Assembly: GCF_042665255.1 (NCBI RefSeq)
Contig: NZ_JBHTCD010000002.1
Length of the DNA stretch: 64,000 bases
Direction: 5' to 3' (one strand)
Source of the DNA: Insolitispirillum peregrinum
GTDB taxonomy: Bacteria > Pseudomonadota > Alphaproteobacteria > Rhodospirillales > Rhodospirillaceae
Shown here: piece by piece, positions 16,345 to 24,911 of the stretch
Position numbering within the stretch: the first letter of the stretch is position 1
Layout of the letters: each line of letters opens with the position of its first letter
Translations under genes and position numbers: made by a program
Notes under the pieces: model-generated
The model's database searches: none
Told to the model about the DNA's origin: nothing
What the model saw: the letters and a program-made list of their open reading frames with translations, nothing else

Positions 16345-17168
16345 TGGCTGCCCTCCTGTGGTGACGGTGGCAGACTCGCCGCCACCAGATTGCCGTCACT
16401 GTCGCCCCCCTCCAGCCGCCAGACGGTTTTCCCCGGCCGGGCCGGGCGCAGGTCAAGGGCGAACAGCGGGTTTTCCGCCACCGGCTCGGCGGGCAACAGC
16501 TCGGCCAGCGGCGTGCCATCCTGATCGCGCAGCACCAGCCGGGTCAGGTAAAAGGCCGGAATACCTGGTGCCAGTCCGGTGTCCATCGGATGGATCAGCG
16601 ACACCTGTAACCGTTCACTGCCATCGGCGCGCGGCCAGCGGTGATAGGTCGCCTCGTTGAGATGACTTTCCCATGCCCGGCTGCGTTGCCCGGCGCTGGG
16701 GGTGGTACAACCGCCGCCCGCCGCATCGGCCCACTGGCCACCGACATGCCACACCCCATCCGCCGTGCGGGCGGCGGCCCGGATCGGGGTGGCCTCCTGC
16801 ACCTTGAACGACAAGCCAATGCGCGGACGGGCCGACAGCGGGCGATAGGTCAGGATGCGCGGAATCGGGTTGTGGTCGGCAAACACCACGATTTCACTGA
16901 CCGGCCCGACGCTGTCGTCAACCTCGACCTCGATCGGCACCTGCATGGTGTTTTCCACCCGTGCGGCGGTGATCACCCGCACCGCCGGGTCAAACACCAC
17001 CGGCTGCCCGGCCAGCACTTCCTGATGCACGCTGTCCCACATCACCGAGGCCAGCGGGTCGGCCTGCCCGGCATGGGCGCTTGCCACTCCCCAGATCACT
17101 GAAACAGCCACAGCCCATCCCGGCAAATACCGGGACAGGCTGTTACGGCGAGTGACGTTCTCCCCCAT
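16341..17168 (-). CDS. Quinoprotein-associated SoxYZ-like carrier (SoxY-SoxZ fusion)
   Basis: A 275-residue exported protein (signal near WAVAVSVIWGVASAHA). The first half resembles SoxY and ends in a GGGC arm (DAAGGGCTTPS). The second half resembles SoxZ (VSLIHPMDTGL, PAFYLTRLVLRDQDG). Such fused carriers occur beside PQQ alcohol dehydrogenases and are proposed to take part in a relay with the neighbouring metallohydrolase; no biochemical role is proven that I know of. The Cys sits before an internal linker and not at the very C-terminus as in true SoxY. Confidence 0.85.
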   Translation of the reverse strand: MGENVTRRNSLSRYLPGWAVAVSVIWGVASAHAGQADPLASVMWDSVHQEVLAGQPVVFDPAVRVITAARVENTMQVPIEVEVDDSVGPVSEIVVFADHNPIPRILTYRPLSARPRIGLSFKVQEATPIRAAARTADGVWHVGGQWADAAGGGCTTPSAGQRSRAWESHLNEATYHRWPRADGSERLQVSLIHPMDTGLAPGIPAFYLTRLVLRDQDGTPLAELLPAEPVAENPLFALDLRPARPGKTVWRLEGGDSDGNLVAASLPPSPQEGSQ

Positions 17169-17189
17169 GATGGTTCTCCCGGACTCTGG

Positions 17190-18032
17190 TTAATCGTTCA
17201 CCTTGTGGTAGGTCAGTCCGTGCTTTTGAAAAATGGCTTCCATGGTGCCATCGGCCACCATCGCCGCCACCACATCGCCAACGGCATAGGCCAGATCGCG
17301 GGAATCAACCTTCACCGCCATCCCCAACGGCCACGACTGCATCGACAGTCCCGGTGTGCCGGGGATGCTGAGCACCATCTTCTGCCGCTGGTCCGGCGTC
17401 AGGTGGCGCAGGGCGTCTTCGATCTGCGAGCGCGGCCCCATCAGGGCGGTAACGTCGCCGCTGTCGATGGCACGGGCGGCTTCGGCATAGGTCAGATAGC
17501 GGTGGGTGCTGTCGCGCATCGAGCCGCCAAAGGCCCCGGACAGGTACAGGTCGGACAGGCTGGCCAGCTCGACCCCCACCCGCTCGCCACTCAGCTCGAC
17601 CACGCTGAGGGTTGGACGACTGCGGGCGACGGCGAGGGTTTCCTGATAATAGGGCGAAAACAGCACCGCCATGTCGTTGCGTGCCCCCAAATTCAGGTCA
17701 TAGGGGATGTGCATCATCACATCGGCCACCACCCCGCCGGTCACCGGCCCTCGCCACACGCCGTTGCGCAGATCGTCATCGACGCTTTCATCGGCAGTCA
17801 CCTGGAGGATGCTGGGAGTCAACATCATGCGATGGGCGATTTCATGCCCGATATCGACATCCACCCCCACCACCTGACCCTTTTCCACGCTGGAAAACGG
17901 CGGGAAGTCACGATAAACGCCAATGGTCAACGTCCCGCGCTCGCGCACCGTATCCAGCGGAGCCGCCTGCGCGGCCCCGGCCAGAACTCCGACACAGAGG
18001 ATGGCGCCCGTCAGGACGCGCTTAATCCACAT
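17190..18032 (-). CDS. Quinoprotein-associated periplasmic binding protein (XoxJ/MoxJ-like)
   Basis: A 280-residue protein with signal peptide WIKRVLTGAILCVGVLAGAA, followed by a family-3 solute-binding fold: TLTIGVYRDFPPFSSVEKGQ, VGVDVDIGHEIAHRM, ADVMMHIPY, ERVGVELASLSD. Proteins of this type are encoded beside PQQ dehydrogenases; in methylotrophs the XoxJ/MoxJ homologue is thought to help dehydrogenase maturation. The start at 18032 overlaps the cytochrome gene by 11 bp, which indicates one operon. An upstream extension in the same frame lies wholly in the cytochrome gene and was rejected. Confidence 0.85.
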   Translation of the reverse strand: MWIKRVLTGAILCVGVLAGAAQAAPLDTVRERGTLTIGVYRDFPPFSSVEKGQVVGVDVDIGHEIAHRMMLTPSILQVTADESVDDDLRNGVWRGPVTGGVVADVMMHIPYDLNLGARNDMAVLFSPYYQETLAVARSRPTLSVVELSGERVGVELASLSDLYLSGAFGGSMRDSTHRYLTYAEAARAIDSGDVTALMGPRSQIEDALRHLTPDQRQKMVLSIPGTPGLSMQSWPLGMAVKVDSRDLAYAVGDVVAAMVADGTMEAIFQKHGLTYHKVND

Positions 18033-18480
18033 GCTTGGACTCGATGTAGGTGCGGATCGACCACAGGGCTTCGCGCGGCAACACGCCATCGAACACCGGC
18101 ATGTAGGTGATGCCGTTGCGCACCGCTCCCGACTGCATGCGCATGATGAACCAGCTGTCGCCTTCATCGCCAAGGTCCAGCTTGCGCAGGTCAGGGGCAA
18201 TACCACCCGAGATCACTTCCAGACCGTGGCAGCGGGCGCAGTTCTGGTTATAGCCCGAGGCCCCGACTTCCAGCGCCCGCTTGTTGCCGCGATAGGGGTT
18301 TTCCGACTCCCACTCTTCGCCCAGCTTCGGCAGGCCGGAAATGTCCACCGGCTGCGGCGTCACATCGCCGTGGGCACTGGCCGGAGTGTTGAACAGCGAC
18401 GCGGCCCCAAGGGCGAGCACCCCGGCCACAGCCGACAGGGACAACAGGCGGCGCAAAGGCGCGGTGAGGGTATGAGTCAT
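18022..18480 (-). CDS. pedF: PedF-like cytochrome c-550
   Basis: A 152-residue protein with a signal peptide ending TPASA and one heme site CARCH in YNQNCARCHGLEVISGGI. The flanking sequence VDISGLPKLGEEWESENPYRGN is typical of the PedF cytochrome of ethanol oxidation systems. MRMQSG or TYMPVF supplies the likely distal Met. It would accept electrons from the quinoprotein dehydrogenase. It is first in a minus-strand operon with the binding protein, SoxYZ-like carrier and metallohydrolase, and an operator site lies about 100 bp upstream. Confidence 0.9.
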   Translation of the reverse strand: MTHTLTAPLRRLLSLSAVAGVLALGAASLFNTPASAHGDVTPQPVDISGLPKLGEEWESENPYRGNKRALEVGASGYNQNCARCHGLEVISGGIAPDLRKLDLGDEGDSWFIMRMQSGAVRNGITYMPVFDGVLPREALWSIRTYIESKHVD

Positions 18481-18580
18481 CGCAGTACGTTCCCATCCAC
18501 AGAATGTTCGGAGATATGGCCGGTTCGTTTGCTGGCGGCCTGTTCTGTCTCTGTTGTGAGCAAAGGCAGCATCGCCTTCC

Positions 18581-18598
18581 ATTCGACCTTGGTCGCAT
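18581..18598. promoter_or_regulatory. Candidate alcohol-oxidation operator 2 (pedF / binding-protein intergenic)
   Basis: ATTCGACCTTGGTCGCAT is a 7-4-7 inverted repeat with one mismatch (ATTCGAC ... GTCGCAT), embedded in a longer dyad CCAT...ATGG. It lies 100 bp upstream of pedF and 84 bp upstream of the divergent gene at 18682, so it could serve both. Confidence 0.65.
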
Positions 18599-18681
18599 GG
18601 AGGGGAATCCGGGGGGCTTTTACCATTCCCCCACAAGCGACCCCTCAGAGGTCGCAGCATGACCGGAGAGAGAGGCGACGG

Positions 18682-19848
18682 ATGAGGGGTCTGTTTTTAT
18701 TCCTGTTGCTGGTCTGGAGCCTGGGCACGCCCCCGATGGCGCAGGCGGAAGAGGCGTTGAAAATCGGCTGGCTGGGGCAGGCGGTGGAACAGCCGCCGCT
18801 GCTGGCCAACCTGCCACCGCCGCCCGATGACGAAGGGCTGATCGGAGCCAGGCTGGGGGTCAACGACACCAACACCACCGGCAAGTTCCTCAAGCTGTCC
18901 TATCAGCTGGAAGAGGTCTCCCTGCCGGTCGAGGCCGACCCGGCTGACGGCGTGCGCCAACTGGCCGCCCGGGGAGTGTCGCTGGTGGTAACCGGCCTGA
19001 CCGGCGAGGCGCTCGACAAGGCCCTTGCCGCCCCCGAAGCGGCAAGAATGACCTTTTTCAACGCCTTTGCCCCCGATGACCGCCTGCGTGGCCCGGCCTG
19101 CCGTCCCAATCTGTTGCACACCCTGCCCAGCCGGTTCATGCTGGCCGACGGGCTGGCGCAAAGCATGATCGTCAAGAAATGGACCCGCTGGCTGCTGGTC
19201 ACCGGCCCGACCCCGGAGGATGCCCTGTTTGCCGCCGCCATCAAACGATCCGCCCAGCGCTTTGGGGCCAAAATCGTCGAAGAAAAGCAGTGGACCGGCG
19301 ACGCCGACCTGCGCCGGACCGCGCAGACCGAACTGATCGCCTTTACCCGCAGCAAGGACTACGACGTGGTGGTGGTGTCGGACGAGGCGGGGGACTTTGG
19401 TGATTACCTGCTGTTCAACACCGATTTGCCGCGCCCGGTGGCCGGAACGCAGGGACTGACCCCGATGGCGTGGCACTGGCTGATGGAAACCTGGGGATCG
19501 GGGCAACTGCAAAACCGTTTTCAGGACCTCGCCCACCGCCCGATGGGCTCGCGCGACTGGGCCGCCTGGGTGGCGGTGCGGGCAGTTGGGGAAGCCAGTG
19601 TGCGCAAAAAGAGCCTCGATCCGGCAACAATTGCTGCCACCCTGCACGAACCTGATTTCACCGTCGCCGGGTTCAAGGGCGTGCCACTCAGCTTCCGCTC
19701 GTGGAACGGCCAGTTGCGCCAGCCCATTCTGGTCGGCTGGGCGCGGGCACTGGTGACCGTTTCGCCGCAGGACGGCTTTTTACACCCGACCAACGACCTG
19801 GACACCCTCGGGCTGGACCGCCCGGAAAGCACTTGTCCGCAAAAATAA
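18682..19848 (+). CDS. ABC-type branched-chain-like binding protein of the PQQ alcohol system
   Basis: A 388-residue protein with signal peptide LFLLLVWSLGTPPMAQAEE. The mature start LKIGWLGQ and the two-lobe periplasmic fold (MFFNAFAPDDRLRGPACRPNLLHTLPSRFMLADGLAQ) match the PQQ-dependent alcohol dehydrogenase-associated substrate-binding proteins. It heads a plus-strand cluster with the beta-propeller and ABC transporter genes and is divergent from pedF. The start ATG follows GGAGAGAGAGGCGACGG. The ligand is unknown. Confidence 0.85.
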   Translation: MRGLFLFLLLVWSLGTPPMAQAEEALKIGWLGQAVEQPPLLANLPPPPDDEGLIGARLGVNDTNTTGKFLKLSYQLEEVSLPVEADPADGVRQLAARGVSLVVTGLTGEALDKALAAPEAARMTFFNAFAPDDRLRGPACRPNLLHTLPSRFMLADGLAQSMIVKKWTRWLLVTGPTPEDALFAAAIKRSAQRFGAKIVEEKQWTGDADLRRTAQTELIAFTRSKDYDVVVVSDEAGDFGDYLLFNTDLPRPVAGTQGLTPMAWHWLMETWGSGQLQNRFQDLAHRPMGSRDWAAWVAVRAVGEASVRKKSLDPATIAATLHEPDFTVAGFKGVPLSFRSWNGQLRQPILVGWARALVTVSPQDGFLHPTNDLDTLGLDRPESTCPQK

Positions 19849-19881
19849 GCCGCAAAAAACCATCAGGGAGACCCCACCACC

Positions 19882-20856
19882 ATGACATCCTTCCGCACCG
19901 CGTTGTTGTGTGCCGTCAGCCTGCCGTACCTGCTGATCGCCCCCGCCGAGGCCTATACCGTCTATGTGTCGAACGAAAAGGACAACACCCTGTCGGTGAT
20001 CGACGGCACCACGCTGGAGGTCACCCAGACCATCAAGGTCGGTCGTCGTCCGCGCGGGATCACCCTGTCGGCCAAACACGACAAGCTGTACATCTGCGCC
20101 TCGGACAGTGACACCGTGCAGGTGCTGGATATCGCCACCGGCAAGATTCTCTACAACCTGCCCTCTGGCGATGACCCGGAACAGTTCGCCCTGTCGCCCG
20201 ATGACCGCCACCTGTACATCTCGAACGAAGACAACGCTGCGGTGACGGTGGTCGATACCGAAACCCGCAAGGTAACGGCGCAGTATGATGTTGGCGTCGA
20301 ACCCGAAGGCATGGCGGTCAGCCCCGACGGCAAATGGGCGGTCAACACCTCGGAAACCACCAACATGGTGCACTGGATCGACACCGCCAAAGGGGCGGTG
20401 GTTGACAACACGCTGGTCGGCCAGCGTCCGCGCCATGCCGAGTTTACCCATGACGGGAAACAGTTGTGGGTATCCTCGGAACTGGGCGGCACGGTGACGG
20501 TGCTGGATGTCGCCACCCGCCAGCCGGTCAAGACGTTGACCTTCAGCATCAAGGGGGTGAAGAAAGACCAGATTCAGCCGGTCGGCATCCGCTTTACCCC
20601 TGACAATGCACTGGCCTTCATCGCCCTCGGCCCGGCCAACCATGTGGCGGTGGTCGATGCCCGCACCTACGAGGTCAAGACCATGCTGCTGGTCGGGCGG
20701 CGGGTGTGGCACATGGACATCAGCCCCGATGGCAAGCGCCTGTTCACCAGCAATGGCGTTTCCGGTGACGTGTCGGTGGTCAATCTGGAGGACATGACGG
20801 TGGTGAAGTCGGTGAAGGTTGGCCGCTATCCATGGGGGGTGGCGATTGTCCCCTGA
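19882..20856 (+). CDS. YVTN-type beta-propeller protein of PQQ-dependent catabolism
   Basis: A 324-residue exported protein with seven YVTN/NHL-like repeats. Examples are YTVYVSNEKDNTLSVID, KLYICASDSDTVQVLD and HLYISNEDNAAVTVVD. The repeats are about 42 residues apart. The signal peptide ends near APAEA. This family co-occurs with PQQ alcohol dehydrogenase clusters; its role is not established. It lies 33 bp after the binding protein, and its last codons overlap the start of the ABC ATPase gene. Confidence 0.85.
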   Translation: MTSFRTALLCAVSLPYLLIAPAEAYTVYVSNEKDNTLSVIDGTTLEVTQTIKVGRRPRGITLSAKHDKLYICASDSDTVQVLDIATGKILYNLPSGDDPEQFALSPDDRHLYISNEDNAAVTVVDTETRKVTAQYDVGVEPEGMAVSPDGKWAVNTSETTNMVHWIDTAKGAVVDNTLVGQRPRHAEFTHDGKQLWVSSELGGTVTVLDVATRQPVKTLTFSIKGVKKDQIQPVGIRFTPDNALAFIALGPANHVAVVDARTYEVKTMLLVGRRVWHMDISPDGKRLFTSNGVSGDVSVVNLEDMTVVKSVKVGRYPWGVAIVP

Positions 20857-21619
20857 TGGCAGCAACGATTCTGCCCCGCTGGCGGTGACCGGGCTGTCCT
20901 TTCGCTATGGCGAGCGGGTGGCGCTGGATGAGGTCAGCCTGAGCGCCGAGGCCGGGCGGTTCACCGCCCTGCTGGGGCCAAACGGGGCGGGCAAAAGCAC
21001 CCTGTTTTCCCTGCTCACCCGCCTGCTGATCAGCCGACAGGGGCAGATTCGCATTGCCGGGCACGATCTGGAACGGGAACCGCGCGCGGCCCTTGCGGCG
21101 CTGGGGGTGGTGTTTCAGGACGCCACCCTTGATCTTGACCTGACGGTGGCGCAGAACCTGCGCTACTTCTCGCGCCTGCACGGTCTGCCGCCCCGGCAGG
21201 CCGAACAGCGGGCCGAAGAAGAACTGACCCGCCTCGGCCTGCGGGAACGGCGTAACGAAAAGGTTCGCGCCCTGAATGGCGGCCATCGGCGGCGGGTGGA
21301 AATCGCCCGCGCCCTGCTGCATCGTCCGGCAGTGCTGATTCTCGATGAACCAACCGTCGGCCTTGATCCGCCCACCCGGCGCCTGCTGGTCGATCACATT
21401 CACCAACTGTGCGCTACCACCGGCATGGCGGTACTGTGGGCCACCCATCTGATTGACGAAGTGGACCCAGCCAGCGACCGGGTGGTGATCCTGCACCGGG
21501 GCCGGATTCGCGCCGCCGGCGAGGTGTCGGCGGTGCTGGCCGCCGCCCACAGCGACAGTCTGGCCGACGCCTTTCGCCACTTCACCCCCGAGTCCCCCCT
21601 GGCACAGGAGGCGCGCTGA
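20846..21619 (+). CDS. ABC transporter ATPase of the PQQ alcohol cluster
   Basis: A protein of about 257 residues with Walker A GPNGAGKS, Q-loop VVFQDATL, a divergent signature ALNGGHRRRVEIARAL, Walker B VLILDEPTVGLDP and switch H in WATHLIDEV. With the following permease it makes an exporter of the PedABC type seen in 2-phenylethanol and ethanol oxidation clusters. There is no good ATG: a TTG at 20846, 6 nt after GGGGGGT, is used here; a TTG at 20819 or a GTG near 20889 are alternatives. It overlaps the propeller stop. Confidence 0.85.
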   Translation: MSPDGSNDSAPLAVTGLSFRYGERVALDEVSLSAEAGRFTALLGPNGAGKSTLFSLLTRLLISRQGQIRIAGHDLEREPRAALAALGVVFQDATLDLDLTVAQNLRYFSRLHGLPPRQAEQRAEEELTRLGLRERRNEKVRALNGGHRRRVEIARALLHRPAVLILDEPTVGLDPPTRRLLVDHIHQLCATTGMAVLWATHLIDEVDPASDRVVILHRGRIRAAGEVSAVLAAAHSDSLADAFRHFTPESPLAQEAR

Positions 21620-22410
21620 TGCCCTGGCTGTTGGCCCTGCGCGGCATCGTTGGCCGTGAAATCCTGCGCTTTCTGCACCAGCGGGAACGGTTTCTCGGCG
21701 CACTGGTGCGCCCGCTGATCTGGCTGCTGGTATTCGCTGCTGGCTTCCGCGCCGCGCTGGGGGTGGCGATTGTGCCGCCCTACCAGACCTATATCCCCTA
21801 CGAGGTGTACATCGTTCCCGGCCTGCTGGGGATGATCCAGTTGTTCAACGGCATGCAAAGCTCGCTGTCGATGGTCTATGACCGCGAAATGGGCTCGATG
21901 CGACTGTTGCTGACCAGCCCGTTGCCGCGCTGGTGGCTGCTGGTCTGCAAGCTGGTGGCCGGGGTGGCGGTGTCGCTGCTGCAATGCTGGGCCTTTTTGC
22001 TGATCGCCACCCTGTTCGGCATCGAACTGCCGGGGCCGGGCTGGCTGACCGTGCTGCCCGCGCTGATCCTGAACGGCATCATGCTGGGGGCGCTGGGGCT
22101 GGTGCTGTCGTCCACCATCCGCCAACTGGAAAACTTTGCCGGAGTGATGAACTTTGTGGTGTTCCCGCTGTTCTTCTGCTCCCCGGCGCTCTATCCGCTG
22201 TACAAGATGCGGGAAAGCTCTGAAACGCTGTACTGGATTTGCGAGTTCAATCCCTTCGGCCACGGCGTCGAGCTGATTCGCCATGCGCTCTATGGGCAGG
22301 TGTCCTGGCCCGACCTCGGGGTCGTGGCAGCGGTGGCGCTGGCCCTGCTGGCGCTGGCGGTGCGCGGCTATGATCCGCGCCGGGGGCTGATGAAGCGCAA
22401 GGGGGGATAG
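21619..22410 (+). CDS. ABC-2 type permease of the PQQ alcohol cluster (PedC-like)
   Basis: A 263-residue membrane protein with six hydrophobic segments, starting LVRPLIWLLVFAAGFRAALG and ending with LGVVAAVALALLALAVRGY. The block YIVPGLLGMIQLFNGMQSSLSMVYDREMGSMRLL is typical of ABC-2 permeases. It overlaps the ATPase gene by one base and ends the cluster. The exported compound is unknown. The accessory island begins after it. Confidence 0.87.
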   Translation: MPWLLALRGIVGREILRFLHQRERFLGALVRPLIWLLVFAAGFRAALGVAIVPPYQTYIPYEVYIVPGLLGMIQLFNGMQSSLSMVYDREMGSMRLLLTSPLPRWWLLVCKLVAGVAVSLLQCWAFLLIATLFGIELPGPGWLTVLPALILNGIMLGALGLVLSSTIRQLENFAGVMNFVVFPLFFCSPALYPLYKMRESSETLYWICEFNPFGHGVELIRHALYGQVSWPDLGVVAAVALALLALAVRGYDPRRGLMKRKGG

Positions 22411-22429
22411 AGCCGTGTGTGTGACCTCT

Positions 22430-22545
22430 TGGGGCCAATGCCTTCGCATCCTCCATTTTTCTTTGATGATCAAAAGAATGGGAGCAGAAGCCTCCGGCCT
22501 CGGCGAGGTGTGGAGCAGTGCTCCGCGATACTGTCTCCTTTATGT
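22430..22545 (-). repeat. Degenerate miniature-element copy R4 at the island's left edge
   Basis: In reverse orientation it shows GGAGCACTGCTCC, CACCTCGCCGAGGCC and CTTTTGATCATCAAAGAAAAA, matching the core of the repeat family with more changes than other copies. ACAGTAT remains of one terminus and the other is lost. It lies between the PQQ exporter and the island and may mark the insertion boundary. Confidence 0.65.
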
Positions 22546-22649
22546 CCTGTGCTGTCGGTTCAGATTTCAGACTGACGGATCGGCATGAGCTGAGACATAG
22601 ACATACGTTCCTTTATGGATCATTATGTTCCACAATAGTCACAAAGCGT

Positions 22650-22678
22650 TTGACGCGGCATTCGCGCCCTGTTACAAA
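22650..22678 (+). promoter_or_regulatory. Sigma-70-type promoter of the island's first gene
   Basis: TTGACG (22650-22655), a 17-bp spacer, and TACAAA (22673-22678). Transcription from about 22685 would give a leader of about 130 nt ahead of the ATG at 22817, and that leader contains two terminator-like hairpins. Confidence 0.55.
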
Positions 22679-22698
22679 AAACCATGCTTGGGGATTTC

Positions 22699-22740
22699 CG
22701 CCAACGGCCCGCTTCTTGATCAGGAAGCGGGCCGTTGGCG
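22699..22740 (+). promoter_or_regulatory. Perfect 17-bp hairpin in the leader of the island's first gene
   Basis: The arms at 22699-22715 and 22724-22740 are exact inverted complements (CGCCAACGGCCCGCTTC and its reverse complement) around an 8-base loop containing TGATCA. A T-rich stretch (CCTTTTTTC) follows 10 nt later. It could be a first terminator or an attenuator element. Confidence 0.7.
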
Positions 22741-22759
22741 TTTCCCGATCCTTTTTTCT

Positions 22760-22794
22760 GCCGTCCGGAGCTTTCTCCGGGCGGCATTTTTTTT
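22760..22794 (+). terminator. Intrinsic terminator immediately upstream of the island's first gene
   Basis: The stem GCCGTCCGGAG / CTCCGGGCGGC (11 bp, one G-U pair, 4-base loop) is followed by A and eight T residues. It ends 22 nt before the ATG at 22817. Reading into that gene from the promoter at 22650 would have to pass this terminator, which suggests attenuation or anti-termination. Confidence 0.75.
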
Positions 22795-22816
22795 GATCCT
22801 GCACGGAGCATCAATC

Positions 22817-24217
22817 ATGGCCCCCAATACCCCCTACCTCCCGCCGCTGTCCGAGGAAGAACGTCGCCGCCTGGCGCTGGCTTCCCTGTATCCGAGCGCA
22901 ACCCCAACCGAAAGCAAATCAGAGCTTGCAGCATTGATCCAGCGCGCCGCCGCTGAGGACGAACAGGTACAACGTGCGGCAGACTATCAGGACTACATGG
23001 ATAATCGCTGGCTGCTGAAGCACTATTCGACCATGCCGGTTCCTGAAGCGTGGAAACCGTTCATCGACGCCGACACCTCGCCTGAAGAACAGGAGCCGAC
23101 ACGGAGACGGGTCGCTGAAGCAGGTCAGGGAAGTACCCTGCTGACGGGTGGCAGCCTGCCTGAGCGGAACGGTCCCATGGCAGTTAAACCGTTTGCCGAT
23201 GGCAAAAATGACGCAGGCTGGAACAAGAATAAAAGCCGCTCGCCGTCAGCAACGGCTGATGCTGTCAGCTCAGCGGAACCTTATCCGGCAGTTCAGGGTA
23301 AGGCAAAGCCATTTGATCAGCCTGCAACACCGTCCTCCTCACAGAAAAACCCGGATGGCTCTGCAGCCTCACCCAAGGATCAAGCCTCGGAGCAGCACTT
23401 TTCGCAATACGTCGACAAAACGGCGGGGTTGCTGAGTACCCTGTTTCCCGAAGGGAGCGCGCAAAAGATACGCAGTCTGGCCCGGGATATCGTCAAGGTT
23501 CGTGACGAATACCAGCTACAGGCTGAACGGATTGCCGAGGGCGTCGAATTGCGGAAACGGCAAGGCATGAGGGCCGAAGAAATTGCCCGCTGGGCCTTTG
23601 CCGAACGTAATAACATCAAGTACGCCACCCGGGCACACATGGAACTGCCGGAGCGGTTGCCATTGTACGCTCGGGATAGGATAATGGAAAACGAAACATT
23701 TGAAAAGTTCGTAAAAAGACAAGAAGAAGAAAAGAAGGCATTGAGTAAGCAGCAACACTATGAGTACATCCAGGAAAGCGCTTCCAGACCAAATGCAAAA
23801 GTCACAAAGACAATTCAAAATGCCGAAATCGTCTTGAACAAGGCAGGAAAAATCATCCTGCCTCTCACTCTCTCGGCGACGGCCTTCAATCTTATGAGAG
23901 CTTCAAAGGAAGACCTACCCAAAGTGATTTCCAGTGAAGCTGGCTCATGGATTGGGGGAGCGGTAGCGACCGGGGCTGCCGTATCTGCGAGCATTCTCTT
24001 TTGGCCAGTCATGGCTCCGGTTCTGGGCACCGTTGCCACTGCAGCCCTTCTCGGCGGAGGCACCATTGCAGCAACAACCTTGGGGGGCTTTGCCGGAAGT
24101 ACCCTCGCAGAAAAGGGATATGATTTCCTGTTTTCCCTGGAGGGTGGTGGTCGTAGCACGCTATCGCCGGAAGAACGTGAGAAGGTCTTTGCCGAGCATG
24201 AATACCAAGGCCCCTAA
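22817..24217 (+). CDS. Unknown 466-residue protein with glycine-zipper membrane region; putative effector
   Basis: I do not recognise the family. Residues about 1-75 are charged and helical (LSEEERRRLALASLYPS, LAALIQRAAAEDEQVQRAADYQ). Residues about 80-200 are Pro/Ser/Asn-rich and probably disordered. Residues about 225-345 are charged helices (VRDEYQLQAERIAEGVELRK, FEKFVKRQEEEKKAL). Residues about 375-450 are rich in Gly/Ala with three hydrophobic runs (GSWIGGAVATGAAVSASILF, PVLGTVATAALLGGGTIAA, GGFAGSTLAEKGYDFLF), resembling glycine-zipper or pore-forming segments. There is no signal peptide. GGAG lies 9 nt before the ATG. Its last 43 codons are duplicated at 25668. The arrangement suggests a secreted or membrane-active effector, but this is inference. 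Confidence 0.6.
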   Translation: MAPNTPYLPPLSEEERRRLALASLYPSATPTESKSELAALIQRAAAEDEQVQRAADYQDYMDNRWLLKHYSTMPVPEAWKPFIDADTSPEEQEPTRRRVAEAGQGSTLLTGGSLPERNGPMAVKPFADGKNDAGWNKNKSRSPSATADAVSSAEPYPAVQGKAKPFDQPATPSSSQKNPDGSAASPKDQASEQHFSQYVDKTAGLLSTLFPEGSAQKIRSLARDIVKVRDEYQLQAERIAEGVELRKRQGMRAEEIARWAFAERNNIKYATRAHMELPERLPLYARDRIMENETFEKFVKRQEEEKKALSKQQHYEYIQESASRPNAKVTKTIQNAEIVLNKAGKIILPLTLSATAFNLMRASKEDLPKVISSEAGSWIGGAVATGAAVSASILFWPVMAPVLGTVATAALLGGGTIAATTLGGFAGSTLAEKGYDFLFSLEGGGRSTLSPEEREKVFAEHEYQGP

Positions 24218-24295
24218 ACCGTAAAGACAAGCCACCCCAGGCAGCCCTCATGATACGTGGTGAGGGCTATCTTTTTCCCGTCCCGAAAGCCTCCA

Positions 24296-24748
24296 TCACA
24301 TCCATCGGTCTTCAGGGAGAATGAAGGGGAGTGTTCTTACAATAGATCTTTCAACATCCTCCCTCAGGTATGTTGACATACATATAAATTCGAATTTTAT
24401 ACATGGAAAATCAAAATGAATTTTTCTTATAAACATACTATAAAGAGTCCATGAAAATCTATAAAATGGCATCTGGACTCTTATTAATTTCAAACGATCA
24501 TCATCAATGCATAATGAGTAGTATTTATTATATATATTGCAATATCCAGTTAATATTGTTGATTTATCTCCATGCATAAATATTGTAATACAATTGTAAA
24601 AATAGGTAAATATCTCATCCTCCTCTAAAGAAAAATGATAAATCGCATCAATCGGCTCCGGGCCAAACTGTTTGATGTAGGTCTTCTGGAACTCCTCGGG
24701 TGAAGGAACATCCTGCTGCCGGTAAATCGTTTTCAGCGCAACGGCCAT
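24296..24748 (-). CDS. Unknown 150-residue island protein, copy A
   Basis: One of three homologous genes (A 24296, B 25876, C 26512). The first 37 residues (MAVALKTIYRQQDVPSPEEF and on to EPIDAIY) are nearly constant. The rest is rich in Phe, Tyr and Ile, with conserved islands LEEDEIF, FMHGD, FYRFSWTL and CMSTYLRE-DVERSI. Base use is strikingly AT-rich from residue 38 on, unlike all neighbours, while the 5' end is GC-rich. An ATG at 24748 with AGAGGT upstream is preferred over a GTG one codon earlier. It is divergent from the 222-residue gene at 24912. No known domain recognised; an immunity-type role is possible. Confidence 0.6.
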   Translation of the reverse strand: MAVALKTIYRQQDVPSPEEFQKTYIKQFGPEPIDAIYHFSLEEDEIFTYFYNCITIFMHGDKSTILTGYCNIYNKYYSLCIDDDRLKLIRVQMPFYRFSWTLYSMFIRKIHFDFPCIKFEFICMSTYLREDVERSIVRTLPFILPEDRWM

Positions 24749-24768
24749 CACTCACCTCTTTTCACAGG

Positions 24769-24794
24769 CTGTCGTGTATCGTGGTGAAAACCAC
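24769..24794 (+). repeat. Miniature-element terminus and hairpin in the island intergenic region (copy A)
   Basis: CTGTCGTGTATCGTGG (24769-24784) matches the right terminus of the mobile miniature elements (ACTGTCGTGTACTGTG) except for the last bases. It runs into a GTGGT-GAAA-ACCAC hairpin (24781-24794). The same block recurs at 26349 and, with one change, at 26985. It lies between the divergent 150- and 222-residue genes. No full element is present. Confidence 0.6.
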
Positions 24795-24911
24795 ACCTAC
24801 AGCCCTCATTGCTTCGCCTGTCACATGTTTTTGCGGAAGCCGCTTCCTGCGTCCCGTACACTGCGATAACAAGCCCAATCCGTCAAACACAGCACAAGGG
24901 CGACCCTCATC

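Noticed and set aside
22817..24217. Naming the 466-residue protein a colicin or a specific toxin class
   Set aside because: Glycine-zipper segments alone are not diagnostic; no catalytic or known toxin motif is visible.
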